Shown: positions 23,744 to 37,319 of the stretch, in pieces
Layout of the letters: the number at the start of each line of letters is the position of its first letter
How positions within the stretch are numbered: the stretch's first letter is position 1
DNA from: Polydactylus sextarius
Lineage: Eukaryota; Chordata; Actinopteri; Polynemidae
NCBI GenBank assembly: GCA_016801845.1
Contig: CM028906.1
Coordinates: 3,162,001 to 3,226,000 of the forward strand
Direction: 5' to 3'
Length of the DNA stretch: 64,000 bases
The notes under the pieces: generated by a model
Told to the model about the DNA's origin: nothing
Databases searched by the model: none
Seen by the model: the letters and a program-made list of their open reading frames with translations, nothing else
Program-made: the position numbers and the translations under genes

Positions 23744-25985
23744 GGGGCCCGTTTCAGAAAGCAGGTTTAGTGAAAAGTCAGAGTTTTTCACAACTCTGAG
23801 ACAACTAACCCTGAGATTTCAGTTTCACAAAACTAGTTCATCTGAGCTCTTGGTCAGTTTCTATGGTAACAGACTCTGTGAAGCTAACCTGCTCTCTGGC
23901 AGGTTTAGTTCCACTAACCTTGAGTTTCTCCTCTTTAAATGAATCTTCAGACTGAAGGAGGTCGCATCTCAGACACAGCGTGTCCTTTTTGAAAAACCTG
24001 CCGATGTCGGAGCATAAAGTGTCTGCCCAAAGAGAGAAAGATCAGACCCTGTTTAGACATTTTATCATAATTTCCTGTTCCAGTGTTTCAGTTTTTCATC
24101 TCAATCAATAATTTATTTCAACAATATTCTCAGCTCTCATTTCGCTCAGACACATCGTAGATGTCCTCTGCACATCTTTTTTTTGCCAGTGACACTGCAA
24201 CATTGTCACTGTGGTGTTTTCTGTACAATATTAGTGTCACTCAACTTATCCTCCCACCTCCCAAGACAACCATCTGTCAGAAAAGTAAATCAAACTCTTT
24301 CTCTACATGTTTGTGGTGTTTCGTGGTTATAGATGTAGTAAAATCATTGAAGGAGAACATATAACAGAATTGCAAGTATGACAGTCAGCTTTCAGTATTG
24401 ATAGTACTGTATTAGTAATATAATGTTTTAGTATTATACTTAAGGTTTGAAGCAATAAACAGTACATATGTTAAAACTAGCCCTAACACAGTTACACTTT
24501 TTACAACTAGAAACTGACTGTTCTACCTGGTCACATTCAGTAGGTCCACACCCTCTATATGTTAGGATCTCTAGATGTGATTGGCTGCATAGATGAAATA
24601 CATATACAGAATGTCCATCATGGCTGCTTCAGTAAATAAAGCAGGCTATGTGCATATGATGTCATTCAACTGTATTATAGTGAAGGCTGGTTTGATTTGT
24701 AGCTTTTAGTAGTTTCCTGTGATGAATTGTTGCTCTAATTCACAGTACTAGTACCTACTGCAGATAATTACTGTTCTGCAATATAAAAATTAGATGTGAT
24801 GCAGCTACATCATCAGCAATGTGAAGGTAATGTGGTCTTGGTCTCAGTCTTTTTTTTCATGAATCTACACTGAATGCCAGACATGTTCATGGATATATCC
24901 AAATATGTATAAGCAATATATTGTTTCCTCATATTGCAATTTAACATTTAAACTATTTGCTGATATAGGGGTGTTGGTTACCTACTTGCTGACGGGATAC
25001 CCATGCCAGCCCTATCTACTAATTCCATACCCTGGGCCTGACCCTGACCCACAGCATCAATAACTTGGACACAAGCCAGAATAGAGATGAAATAGAGACC
25101 CTAGACAGACTGGAGACCTGTTTCCAGAGCCTCCAGGTCAGCCCAGAAAGAGTTTGTATTATTGTTATGTAATTGTTATTATTATGCATAATCCTCCACA
25201 ATATTGGGGAGGGAGTTATAAGGGAGAAAGTTACAAAGTTAGCATCACTTTGATGCCTTTTATTTATTTTAAAGTGAAAATCTCAACAGACTGCTCCACA
25301 TATGCCCTTCCTGTGGCAGCTGTAATGTGTCATCCTGCATTGAAATCTTACTTTTATATACCAAAAATGCAAAAAAAAGAAAAAAAGGAAAAAAAAATCT
25401 GGAGTTGAGTACGTATCATTGAATAGGTGTGTGTTATGAGAGGCTCCATGAGACAGATGACACCATGATTAACTGGAAGATAATGAAGATTAAGTCAATT
25501 TCTAAAGCGAAAAGTGCACATTTATGGTTTTATAATGGTTTTTATACTGTAGATATATTCTTATTATCTCATTCTTGAATAATAATCAACATCTTTCTCA
25601 TCAATACTTCACATTCACTTGGTCAACAATATTCTACCACAGCCGCTTTTGTTACTTCACAGCTACAAGGGTGTTGCCTTTTTTTAGTTAAAAAAATACT
25701 CATACTTTGTATTTGCTGTCATTAGTAGTTCCAGTTCCTCTCACCTCAAACTGGAAGTGCAAATCTTCTTATTAGTAACTATTTATCCACAAATGTTCTC
25801 TGCTGATCCTGATATCTGTGTTCCATTGATGTGATCTTTTTGTCTTTTTATAAGCCATTCTACTCAGGGTTAACTGAACTCAGAGTTGAGATAACTTATT
25901 GTTATTGCCTGTTCTGAAATTCAGAGTTTGACAGAGTTAAGGTTTAAACCCAGAGTTATTTAAACCTGCTTTGTGAGTGTTTGGA
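23744..25985 (+). mobile_element. PIF/Harbinger DNA transposon fossil, about 2.24 kb
   Basis: The left end starts GGGGCCCGTTTCAGAAAGCA and continues with repeated ACTCTGAG-type words. The right end, read on the other strand, shows the same AAAGCAGGTTTA followed by ACTCTG words over about 130 bp, so the ends are degenerate terminal inverted repeats. Between them lies a broken Harbinger transposase (about 24160-25255). The start of this end sequence is one I recognise from many fish Harbinger copies. The element is inactive. Confidence 0.8.
24160..25255 (+). pseudogene. Harbinger (HARBI1-type) transposase pseudogene
   Basis: Pieces appear in the order expected for the family but in changing frames with stops. 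At 24161-24364 a frame reads AHLFFASDTAT then FVVIDVVKSLKENI, matching the ALRFFASGT and FPGHK...IKEEF regions. Near 24570-24600 DVIGCIDEIHI matches the family's GxIDGTHI motif around the first catalytic Asp, with Gly-Thr replaced. Near 24985-25050 GYPCQPYLLIPYP matches the GYPCxPYLMTPYPDP region. At about 25085-25200 RLETCFQSLQVSPERVC, a stop, then CIILHNI match the C-terminal region. Several stops and frame changes make it non-functional. The nuclease it once encoded cut and rejoined the element's own ends. Confidence 0.8.
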
Positions 25986-26559
25986 ATTGTGCTTATTACA
26001 ACAGTGCAGGGACTTCTGGGTATTTCCAGGGAGGTAACCCGAGGAAGAGATTACAAAATCAATACATGAAATATGTCAGGAGCACCAATGCCAAAACTTC
26101 AATACTGCGTTTGTGTTTCCAAGATGATGACATTTAAGGAGTTCAAACAGTGACTCTGTTCTTAACCCATCTCACTACCTCACCTTTGTTTCTGGCTGTT
26201 GCTCTGCCACATTTCGTGTCGAGCGTTTCTACAAAAAAGAAACTATAAGAAAGAAAACATATTTATCCATCTACATCTACACATAGTGTTGCTTTTAGCT
26301 GAAGATCAATGCCATCTTTTGAAATACTTGGAAAAGATTTTGCTTTTATCTTGTAATCAACCTAAATCAAAACACTTCCTATGTTTACCCCCAACTGAGC
26401 CCTGTTACAGCATATTTATGTCTTTGTTTTAATGCTAATCTCAAGTTATTTATATCTCAGACAATGTTTTAGTTATGTCAGACTTTTAACCTTTACCTGT
26501 AATGTAATAATTCTCATGAGTTAATACATGACAGTGTCATAGATCTGGTTTGTACCATA

Positions 26560-26720
26560 AATCAACAAGCCAATGTTTATCATACGTGAAATGCAATTAA
26601 ATTGGAATTTAGCCCTGTTCCAGGGGATAATTGTATTTGTATTCTAATTTCTGCCAGTGAATGAAGCACTACATTCTTGTGCCACACAAAGAGTTGTCAG
26701 TACAGATGGTGAACGATGAT
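26560..26720. promoter_or_regulatory. Candidate conserved non-coding element
   Basis: ATGCAATTAAATTGGAATTT, CCAGGGGATAATTGTATTTG and GTGAATGAAGCAC form a non-repetitive block with homeodomain-type ATTA cores. Inference only. Confidence 0.2.
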
Positions 26721-28792
26721 GGCTACACTTAACCAGGTGCATCGAGGGACGGAAGCATCCTGTACTGCAGGAGCACACATCACAGAAAATGCAATTAATA
26801 AATAATAAGTGTCATTTTAGAGATTTTATAAATTGTATTTACATTCATTTTTTTTAATTCACATTTTTAATCAAAGCTTTAAAGAAAGAGATTGTTCTCT
26901 GCTACAGAAACTGGAAAGCCATATGCAAGGCAGCTGTATGATTTATGATGTTGTTTTATAAAAATAAAATCGACTTGACCTCACTAATCTGTGGCGTTCA
27001 TGTGAAATGCTCCACTTACATATCTTTTTAGTCTCTTCCCAGTTTATCTATTATGTCCTCATACAGTGTTATAGTCTAGTTTATATTTAGGTGCTTGACA
27101 CAAATAAATACACAAAGGACATTTGTGCAAAGTAGGATATTCAGGTATTAGTGTGTTACTGAATGTATTACAGAGGAGGAAAATATTCACAGCCTCAGGG
27201 CAGATTTCAGCTCATGCTCATGTGATGACAAGACACCTGTCCAGCTTCAGAGAGGATCAGAGCTCTGTTTTTCTCCTGCGTGCATGTCTCTGTGCCCCCT
27301 TGTCTTCACCTTCCTCAACCCTTCTTAACATCATTCATTGTCCGATTTCCAGCATGAGATGTAAAAAGCCCAGTAGACTGCAGAGCATAGAGCAGTGGAT
27401 CACTTATTCAGCTCTAAACAACAACATCCTGCTCATCGCTGCTCTGTGCAGCCACTCAGCTGTCAACACATCAACCCAGAGACAGTGAATAAATAAGTAA
27501 TGGTGGGGCGTGTTTGCACCGTAGGCTGAGATGTTTTCTTCCTTGACAAAGCCTTCGGGGCCTTCGGAGAAAACCCAACCTGCTCTGGGCTTCCCCCTAA
27601 TCAGATGCTGTCCATCACAGCCCCCACCTCTGCTGCTGCTCCTGCTGAATCGGCTGATCTGGAGAACAGGTAAAAGATCCACCCACCTGCCTCCACCAGC
27701 ACTGCAGCCAAACTACTACCTCTGTACATACAATACACAAATTAGCTTGCGTTAGCGAGGCTATGCTCCAGGGCATCATTTAATTGGCAGGTTCTGAGTG
27801 ACATCCTCCGCTCTGTTTCTCCATTATCTGGCAGCTGGAGAGAAAAGTAGAAATCCAGGCAGAGAAAAAGATTTTGGAAGTCACCTTCACTCAAAACAAG
27901 CAGCTTTAACCTCCCCATTGGATTCCATATACTCCTGAATAAATTTTATATAAAGGCAGTATGCAGTCTCATTCTTGTCTTTCCTGCTGGATATTTTGCT
28001 GCTGTCCCTGACTGGTTTACCAAATGTACTACCTGTGTCATTATATCTAACATGGCATATTGACCAGACACAATGCTGAAGTGCCCTGAGCTTGTAGTTC
28101 CTCTGACAGCCACCAGGTGCAATTAACAAGTAAAACGTTGTTAAGTTGGAGACATTGGAGTCAGTTGCAATATATTCTTAAAATGTGTTTGTTTTTGCAT
28201 GGTCCTTGTCTGAAAAGTATCTACTGTCAGTGCTGTCAGTCCAATCGCTGATTATCTGTGCACCTCTAGATACCATTGTTTAAAACTGACAAGCTTAAAA
28301 ATCTGGATATTCTACATTGTTGTGTCGCTGCTGAAAAGTTAAATTCAGCCTGAAAAAATGCAATCTAAATCTTTTACCCAGACATGTAGCAATAAATGTA
28401 AAACTCATCTGTAAGAAATTTTCCTGTGTTTTTGAGTCCACATGCAAATGTAGACTCAATATAACAACCACAAAAGGTTTTAATGAAGACTTCAAAAGCT
28501 GAGGATGGTTTATGAGAAAGAAGGGTATGCAGTGATGGGGTACTACAGAATCAGGAGACCATCAGGATGGGTTTTGACTGTTGTGGCTTTGTAGTTGCAA
28601 CAGGTGAAGGACAAGCAGCAAACAGGAAAGGTAAATCACAAGAAATATCTCAAGTTAAATGAGCAAGTATCATTGAGCAGATTGAACAGTCTGGTGCTGA
28701 GTAGATTCTGGCTGCAGTGTTTAAGCTGCAAATGATGACTGATCGGTTGCAGGTGCATCAAGTGAACCAGGGAGTCTAATCAGGTAGCCACG

Positions 28793-28795
<3 letters not shown>

Positions 28796-28839
<44 letters not shown>
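28796..28839. repeat. (AC)n microsatellite
   Basis: About 22 AC units, followed by an imperfect ACAAAGACA-rich tail to about 28878. Confidence 0.95.
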
Positions 28840-28840
<1 letters not shown>

Positions 28841-31384
28841 ACATAGACAAACACATAGACAAAGACAAAGACACACAAGGCCAATGAGGACGGAGAAGAC
28901 AGGAGGGAAAGGAAAACACAAAGAAATGAGAAAACATGTGACAGTTGTTGTGTTTGATCAAAACCTGACTTGTGGTCATTATATTATTATATAAATTGTT
29001 TCAGTCTTGCACTCTGGCAAAAAGCAAGTATTGCCTAAGAACATCACAGAGCTAATCATCCCTGCCTTTATCACTTCCTTATTTTCTTGTTTAAGTGAGT
29101 CTGTAAATATCCAACTTCAGCTGCGTTAGAGTGGAGGAGCCAAATCCTTCTGATCACATTCAGAGCTTTCAGCCATGCCATGGTGCTGTCTTACACTATA
29201 CCCTCCACTAAGACCATGCAGGTCAGATCCCATGTCCCAGGGTCCAAGTTCAAAAAAAAGGCTTTTGCCATTTTAACTCCAACATTATGACATACCGTCC
29301 TATTCACTGTCAGATCAGCTTTAAGCATCTTGTTAGGGGTGATATTACTGTTATTGTATTGTATGAGCTGTGCCGCCAGCATTGTAATGGTATAGTGATC
29401 TGTTGAACAGTGTAGCAACTCTCATTAAACACCAAGTTAAACCTTTGTCAATGAATACAGGAGTCCGAGTAGAGTTGACTTTTTACTCTACTCTCTTCTT
29501 TTGACAAGCAGTGAAAACTGTAGTTCAAAAGAAATACAAAATAGAAAAAAATAATCATATTTACACAAATACTGCATTGTAGAATAACTCATAATATGAA
29601 TTTACATTTTTGTATTTACCTTGAGCAACAGTAATGATAATCAAAAACAAATGCTTTTTTTTTTTAAACATGTACAAACTGACCTTTTAAACTACAAATA
29701 AAATATAGTTTTTAACAACTACCGCTATTTATGCTTGTTTAACATCTTTATCATGAAATATACACTAACGGCGTTGCCTGAACAGGAAAAGTCAGTAAAC
29801 AGGAAATCAGTCAATACAGGTCATCCATCAGGAAGTGAGGCCATTAGCAAGTTGACATTCAAAATAAAATCTTTTCAATTATTTTTTTTTTTAACCTTTT
29901 GTACTGTTTATAACTTAAACCCATGAATGAATGAACACAATGAATTACTTTAAAGCAAACATTGAAGATAAATGACATAAATGCCTTAGAGGCATCACAG
30001 ATGGTTTATAACACTGTATCAGGAACAACTAATTTGTTATATGTTAAATGCTATATGCTTTTTTTAAAAATAGTTTATAGTTTATCCAAGTACATGTCAG
30101 ATCATGTTATTTGTTGTCATCTGTCATTGATCACATGTGTTTTCAAGGGGATTCATGCCAGGGCCAGCTCTCTAGATTACTGTGTTATTATTTGCTTCTC
30201 TAAGAAAATAGCTGAGTTGGACAGCAGTAAAACAAACACCCACAACCTGTTGTTCCATGATTCTTCCACTTCCTGGCAGTGGGAGTTCTGTTTTTTGTGC
30301 TTTTCCAACTGGTTGTGTGTGCCGGTTTGAAGCCTGGAAGCTGAGGGGGATGTTTTTGTTACTCTACTAACAGCCCCCACTGATTGGTGCCAGTAGTAAC
30401 TATGGCAAAGAAATAATTCAGTATTATCACTGTTGCCACATCTGAATTTTACACAACATTCACACTTAATCAAGACTGAAATGAAAAATGTCTTTACAGT
30501 ATGTAGTGTCTGATGCTATCAGAACTGAAAAGACTAAACAACTTTCTTGAATTTTCGCTTTCAACTTAGTCACTACATGTCTGTAATTGAGTAAAAAAAT
30601 TGAGCACTGATAAACTGTGGTGCATATGCATTAGACTCAAATAAGTGACGATCAACACAAGCCATCCAAACAGACGAATGTGCATATACAATAACTCAGC
30701 ACCCATACACTGCTGGCGCATCAGTTACTTTAGTCCTATGGTGGTTGTTGTTTGAAAGCTATGCCCCAGTGACTGTGCTAAAGACTAAAGATGGACAACA
30801 TACCTTTTAATTTCCTGCCACTGTGCAAAATGAAGCCAAAGCATTCTGGTCAGTGCTTATACTTTGCACTGCCATGGCCAGAGTTTTTGCAGTTGTTTTG
30901 CATTTGTGGTATTTGATCAGTCTGTCAATCACAGTGTAATAAACAATGTGTACACTTACAAAGTTGTCAATGCCTCATTTTAAATGTCAGGACCCTTGTT
31001 ATACTAGCAAGGAAGTGTGGAGCTACTTTGAGCTGTTTTAATGGTTTAAAATAGTGATGTCTTCAAGCTACCTTGGTGCCCTAATTACTACCATGGGGAG
31101 TATCTTGGACAAAAACAATAAAAATAAAAATGCTGATAATGCAGACTTTGCGCCTCAGCAAAGATACTAACTTGTTATCATGTTTTACATGTTCAAAAAT
31201 CATTTTTATATTTATAATATTTATTATTTATTTTTTTATAAAACCTCTGCTACTGGGAAAAAAAGAGGATAAAAAAGACAGAGTGTATCAAGGTGAATTG
31301 CTAACCACTTGAAAATTGCACCTGGTCTGTAACTGCCACGATTCCCTTCTTTTCATTCATAGACATGCCTGGACACAACCTGTA

Positions 31385-31470
31385 ATTTGGTACAGCTAAA
31401 GTGCAGCCACCTGTCATGGCTTGATTAGCTAATTAAGAGGCAGTTAGCTGATTGTGGGAGCAGCAGAGTT
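31385..31470. promoter_or_regulatory. Candidate conserved regulatory block with homeodomain sites
   Basis: TGATTAGCTAATTAAGAGGC contains an ATTAG-type and a TAATTA site, followed by GTTAGCTGATTG. It is non-repetitive and flanks a microsatellite. Function is inferred from motif content only. Confidence 0.25.
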
Positions 31471-31498
31471 GATGGGAAGCCAGGTTTTGAATTGAAAG

Positions 31499-31550
31499 TG
31501 TGTGTGTGTGTGACTGTGTGTGTGTGTGTGTGCGCGCGTATGTGTGTGTG
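31499..31550. repeat. (TG)n microsatellite, interrupted
   Basis: TG runs are broken by GACTG and by a short CGCGCG-type segment, which could favour Z-form DNA. Confidence 0.9.
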
Positions 31551-31552
31551 CC

Positions 31553-31948
31553 CGGCTATTAGCCATTAAGACTTCACGCTGGGCTGACTTTGCACAATGT
31601 GGCCCGGGACAGAGCTGTCCTTTATACACAAGGAGAGAGGGAGAGGAAAAACATTAATGGAGGTGGAGGATTCTCTTTCTGTCCGTCCCTTCGTCCCCTA
31701 CGTCCCTCTCCGTCATTACCCGTCTGCGTCCCTCATTTGTTTCACATGCTCTTCATAAGAAACAATAAAATGACCCCCTTTGCCTCACCCTGAGGTGCTT
31801 CCTTTTGGGGGAGACGGAGGGGCCTCTGACAGACAGAGAGTGAAAGTGTGTGTGACGCATTGTGAGAAAGTGTATTGCCGTGAGGGTCTGAGTAATTAAG
31901 TGTATGTGTGTGTGTGCACGTGTAAATGTGATCACAAGTATAATTGTC

Positions 31949-31993
<45 letters not shown>

Positions 31994-32260
31994 TCTGTTT
32001 CCAATTAGCCCTCTTGTGTCCCTTGTAGCCTGGAGGCATGACTAATGTCTTGGTGGGCCAAAGCCCCAGCTGATGTCGCTGAAAGGGCCCCCCATCTGCT
32101 GCAAGAACATCACAATGAGGAGCTGGATGGTCCGAGACAGAGGAGCATGATGGGACTAAAGGTGATGAGAGTCATGGGAACGACAGTGAAGGGGGAGGAG
32201 GGATTAGCTATTAGGGACAAATTGTGCTTTGGTGTGGTGAAGAAAGCAATTAGAAGTGTC
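31553..32260. promoter_or_regulatory. Candidate regulatory block, GC-richer, around two TG repeats
   Basis: CGGCTATTAGCCATTAAGAC, TTTGCACAATGTGGCCCGGG, GGTGCTTCCTTTTGGGGGAG and AGCCCTCTTGTGTCCCTTGT lie in non-repetitive sequence that is distinctly less AT-rich than its neighbours. The 72-codon frame at 32045-32263 has no recognisable domain. These could be conserved non-coding elements. Confidence 0.2.
31951..31992. repeat. (TG)n microsatellite
   Basis: About 20 TG units, with shorter TG runs upstream from 31900. Confidence 0.95.
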
Positions 32261-34132
32261 TAGCACGAACATGTAAGTGCACTTTTTTTCAGAGGATAAG
32301 AAGAAGAAGAGGTCATTTGCTTTGGAATAAAAAATGTCTTGCTTTGCTCTGGCACTGAAGAATAAATTACTTATGACTTTACATTCTTATACACTTTATA
32401 ATTTTTTGTAGACTCATGCAGGCCTTTCATTTAAATCTTATTTGAGGCATTCAACTTTTGAAGCTTCAACATTGTTAGTTTGATGCTAAACAACACGTAA
32501 GTAAGAGACAATATTACCGCATATGAAGAAATATTTTTTGCATATTTACAGTAACAATGGCAGTGGGAAAAATTTAACTCAGACTGTCTCCTGTGTGATG
32601 ACATCAATAAACTGTGTTGTGTCTCAAGTGGTGGCCTCTAAACACCAAGGCATGCAAACAAACTAAAAAATGATATACATTCATGATTCCTGGTACATTT
32701 CTGGTCAGAGAGTCTGACTGTGATTAAAATCAAGACATTTATGACCACCAGTGTTTTATTCCAGTGAAGTGGGTTATTTTGCAGCATCTCAATCTGAAAC
32801 CAGAAAATACAATTTCTGAAGAAACAGTGGTGTGATTCATGGCTGTGTTGATGAATGTGGGATCAAACACTGTTTAAAGATAAACCACCAATCAGAATGA
32901 ACCCTGTTCACTTGGTTGGAATCTGAAACGCTGAGTCATTGTTTTGAGCAGAAACACTGATAATATACACTGATGTTCCCACCAAACAAGACACTTTAAC
33001 ACTACCTGTAGTTCACATTACTGTAATTTCTTCACACTGAACAATAGGAGACTGCCAAACACCTACATGTGTTATCTGTGCAGATAAAGTGAAAGTAAAA
33101 AAATAACTGATTATGGCAGTTTTTAAAAATGCATGCTTTCCTGTATTTGCTGAAGAGCAGAAGAGGCAGTTAACATTGGAGTCTATGGGACAGCTGAAGA
33201 CATTGCTTGTTGTTCGATGACAGTTCAAAAGTTGTACATCCTATCCTATCAAATAACTTGAGAAAACCTCAGTAAAGGAAAAACTGCTGGAGTTAGACTG
33301 GAGGACATCACAGGTCATGTGACATTCTGACCCTCTCCTATTCACACATTATAAACTCAGAAACTGTGAAAAAAAAGGATAAATCAATAACTGAACAAGA
33401 TAACGAAAAGATGACTGAAACACGTGTTTAAAGTTTAAATGAAATCCGTCGTTGAAGGTATCCTATTGTAGTTACACCTTAAAAAGGAGGAAGTCTGTGT
33501 GGATTTGAACAACTTTTCCATTAATTTTAACAAAAAAAACAAAATTAGAAAAATCAGAATAATTAAGTAAGTAAATAAGAATGGAACCTGCCAGAAAAAT
33601 GGAATACAATTGATCACTTTCTAATTCAGTTGGATGTTTTCAAGTTTAATGTTTGTGATGTGTGATGTGTCAGGGTTGTACAGGAATTTTCATTCTTTGG
33701 TTATTATTATTTAATAATTTTCCCATATACAAATCACCTACCTGTAAACTGCCATCATCAGGTGATATATTAAAACACGTTCATCATTAAAATAGATTAG
33801 GATGAAATCTCAGCTATAGAGCCCAGCTCATTTAGATTTGCTACACAGGTAGACCTGTGTATATTGAGATATTCTGGTGTAATCAGGTCTAAAACAGGTG
33901 TAATATACTGATACAAGAAAAAACAACAACAACAGATAATTCAGTTCAGTACACACTTCCAACACGGCCAAGTATGGAACAGATCTAGAACTGGAGATTT
34001 TGGACTGGCTGCTTCATTCCTCTTCAACCCCCTGACAATCCCCCTGACCTTTGAGGATTGTGTTTGCAAAGAAAAAAATCATCTTGTTCCCCACTCTACA
34101 CTGACATGCACACTTTGAGTCACAACACACAC

Positions 34133-34176
<44 letters not shown>

Positions 34177-37100
34177 CCTACACAAAGACAGGGTGATCTA
34201 ATCTACAGTCTCTCATTGTGAGTGCAGATGAATCACTCAGACCCTAGGAACAACCAGTACACAAGCTGGTTGTACAGCCGGTGTAGCTTTGTCATTGAGT
34301 GTTGGGTGCGTTGGAGGATATTCAAAGCTGAAACTTTCAACCTTGGTTAGTCCAACTCAAAGCCTGGTACATTATTTCACAGCATTTCCAAGATTGGTAA
34401 ACTTACTTCAATCTTGGGCTAGTTTAGATTTTTATTTCTTGTCTTATATAAAACATTTGTGCAAAAAAAAAAAAAAACTCATTGAGGCTTTTTGCTTTCA
34501 TTTAGCTTAATTGAAAACTTGGCCACCATAGTGTTGTTTGCAGTTTTTGTCCCTCATTCCAAATGGCTATGCTAACATTTACCCAAGAGCCTCATTGCTG
34601 ATATCGAGGGTAAACATGCACAAATAGTTTCTTAACCAGTCTACAGTCTAGTCACTTGATCTAAATTAAATTATGTGGGAGAAACAGCATATTTTTGTCG
34701 TAAAGCAAACAGCAAAAATTACACCAAGTACTGTACGGTATTTGTATTTCAGCACATACCACACACAGACAACTAAACTCATGTCACAGCTCTGAGACTA
34801 ACTGACGAATAAGATTAAAATATACTAAAAAAATGTCCCTTGGGACAAGTCTCCTGAGGACAGATTGTCGAACAGTCAACCAACAAGGAGTAAAGCCTTG
34901 AACCAGCACATTTGAACTGCTTCTTACCTGTGCGTGTGCATGTGGGTGCGTGTGTGTGTGTCTTTGTAAGAGGAGGCCAGCAGTTCTCTGACAGTGATAG
35001 ATGTATGCCCTCCAAAGCTGCTGATAGTTAGTGATCAAGCGATCTGGTGATGTCTTTTAAAGTAAAAAACCCACACATTTATTTTGAAAAATCAAAATGA
35101 ATGGCTTTGGTGTACGATTCACACCCCTCAAACCATGTGAACTGCCCAAATGAAGAGCATTTGAATGTGCTATATGTAAGTACACCTTCAGTAACAACAT
35201 GTACAAACATATGTCAGACAAAGTACTACTTACTTAATCAATTTTTCCTTCCTTTAAATCAAATTAAAAATACATTTCCTAAATGACTTGAATTTTCAAA
35301 AATAACAAGCTATTCATATCATGTTTCAGCTTTCTGTATCAAATGGCTACAGCAGCTCAGTATCCGAGGGCAATCAGAACTGTAAGTCACTGATATAAGT
35401 TATATAACAGCCTTATTTTTTTTTTAAATATTTCTTTTATTGTTATTTTATTACTTTTGAAGCTGTCAACCACAGAAAAGAGATTTTGGAGGATTGTGAT
35501 GCCAATGACAAGAGAAATTGAATCAACCTCAATTTAGCTCACAATAAAATACATCATTTTACATCATTTAAAATACATCAATATATTCTTTTCAGATGCA
35601 TTTTTCCACTTACGTGATTTGTAATTACTTGCATCAATATAGAAACTCCTTTAAAGGTGTCTTAGGACATTATGGAATATATTCCACTTTTTGCTAAATT
35701 TATACTTTCTGAAATATTCAGATTTTATGGATATTTTTTCTAATTGAAATGAATGGAGTAGTTTAGAAAATAGACTATATGTTAACTGTCTCTCCTACTC
35801 TTGAGTAAATACAGAAAAGTTGATACTTAAAGTGACTATACAATAGTCATTTTTCACTTCATCTAGGACTTGGAGATAATACCTCTGAATCCCCCCCACA
35901 GAAATAATAGTGGAATTTCTGGCTGGATTGCATGTAACAGCAACATAAGGCAGTGTATCTATAACAAAAGTAGAAGATGAAATAAAAGAGGAAGGTGAGG
36001 AGAGGAATGATAATTGAACATGCTGGACCACAGAGACACGTCTGGCCTTGAAACTCAGCAGACAGAGAGAGAGGCTGAGGAAAGTTTGTCTTTGCAGAGT
36101 CTTTGTGTTTGTCCCAGTGACTGCAGGGCACTGTGTCTGTCTGAGTGTTACAGCTTCCTGGTAGCGTAAATCTGAACTCCCAGGTGCCCAGCCGTGGGAC
36201 AAAACTACCCATCTTCATCCTGTGGCTCAGCTGCTGCAGTAGCATGGCATCCACTGAGCTGAGAGACAAGACAGAATTTACAAGAGAGAAAACAGTCACA
36301 AAGTGGGAAGAAAGGTGGTGAAAGAAACATCTCCAGTGATTTTTTTTTCTTCAATAGTTTGTTCCCACAGTTCACTTGGGGCAGCTGCTATTATTTGCCA
36401 TTGAGCTTCTGTATATATCTGTGCTTGTTGTAAAGAAATCACTCTTTGACTTGGCTCCTTGGAACTAACTCTGTAGCTTTGCCTCCTTCTAAAGGTGTCA
36501 CAATGCAGTGTTTCCACTGATCTCTCCAGTCAGTTGTCATGAATTCACCGATCAGCTGTCAGCGTGGAACCATGCAAAAACAGTGATGTGAAAAACTTCA
36601 TAGGACCTTGGGCTTTACCATAAAACCCTGTGAGTTTTGATAGATTCTCTTCACTCATGCAACAAACTGTAGCTTGTTAAAACCGTGGAGAGGCAAGAAT
36701 AGATATCACAGCTGTGGAAGCAGATTTACAGAGTTGGAAAAAAGCTTGCGGACATGTCTCAGACTCTACTAAACACAATTCTGGATGGACAGATGGCTGA
36801 AGTGAGGGTTATTTATGCTCTAGGGGACAAAAATGAGGCTCAAGTGGACAAAGAAGACAGTTTTCCCAATCATGTTACCATACTGCTGGTCGCCCGAAAC
36901 CCTAAGAAACCAGCCAAGAAATATGTTGTCCTGGCTTTGGCGGAGTCTAAGTTGTCAACAGTATACTGTAAAACCCATTTACCTCAGTGTAGTATTACAG
37001 TTTGACATCGCAGATCGAGTCTTGTTAGTGAAATGGCAGAATATGTTACTTGTCATCTGCACAATATTGTTCAGGTTGTTTAGGTTTAGCTGTATCTGCT

Positions 37101-37319
37101 GTCATTGCTGGTCTTGACAACAACTGTGTTCAGGGAGAAATTCCTCTGAGAGGATAGAATTAAATGCCAAAATGTTGCCTTAGTCTGTGTTCCCCCAAAC
37201 TCTGTATAGGGTTTCAGATCCCAGTGTTTGTTTCATAGCAAACTCTTTAGATTTGTGTCAGTTTCCAACAGCAGGATGTAACAACTTACCCAGCAACAGT
37301 CACCATGCAAACCAAGTTG
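32261..37319. other. Non-coding stretch
   Basis: Apart from the CA repeat at 34124 and a short palindrome ACACAGGT-AG-ACCTGTGT at 33843-33860, I see no named feature. The frames at 35795-36299 (minus) and 36754-37117 (plus) overlap others of similar length and have no recognisable domain. Confidence 0.5.
34124..34174. repeat. (AC)n microsatellite
   Basis: About 24 AC units with one early interruption. Confidence 0.95.

Larger units (their letters stand above)
25986..31384. other. Non-coding stretch
   Basis: It contains the CA repeat at 28796 and a candidate element at 26560. A patch at 27490-27680 has an ATG frame ending at AACAG|gtaaaag, a possible but unsupported first exon. Sequence at 28500-28790 looks like a decayed dispersed repeat. 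Confidence 0.45.

Noticed and set aside
27531..27664. Possible first exon ending AACAG|gtaaaag
   Set aside because: There is no upstream promoter signal and no downstream exon, and the Leu/Pro-rich reading comes from CTG and CCC runs.
35795..36299. Overlapping minus-strand frames of 135 and 146 codons
   Set aside because: Two different frames over the same DNA cannot both be real, and neither shows a domain or periodic composition.
36754..37117. Two overlapping plus-strand frames with a soluble-protein look (KEDSFPNHVTILLVARNPKK)
   Set aside because: I could not link them to any family. They sit upstream of a Tc1 fossil and may be decayed repeat sequence.
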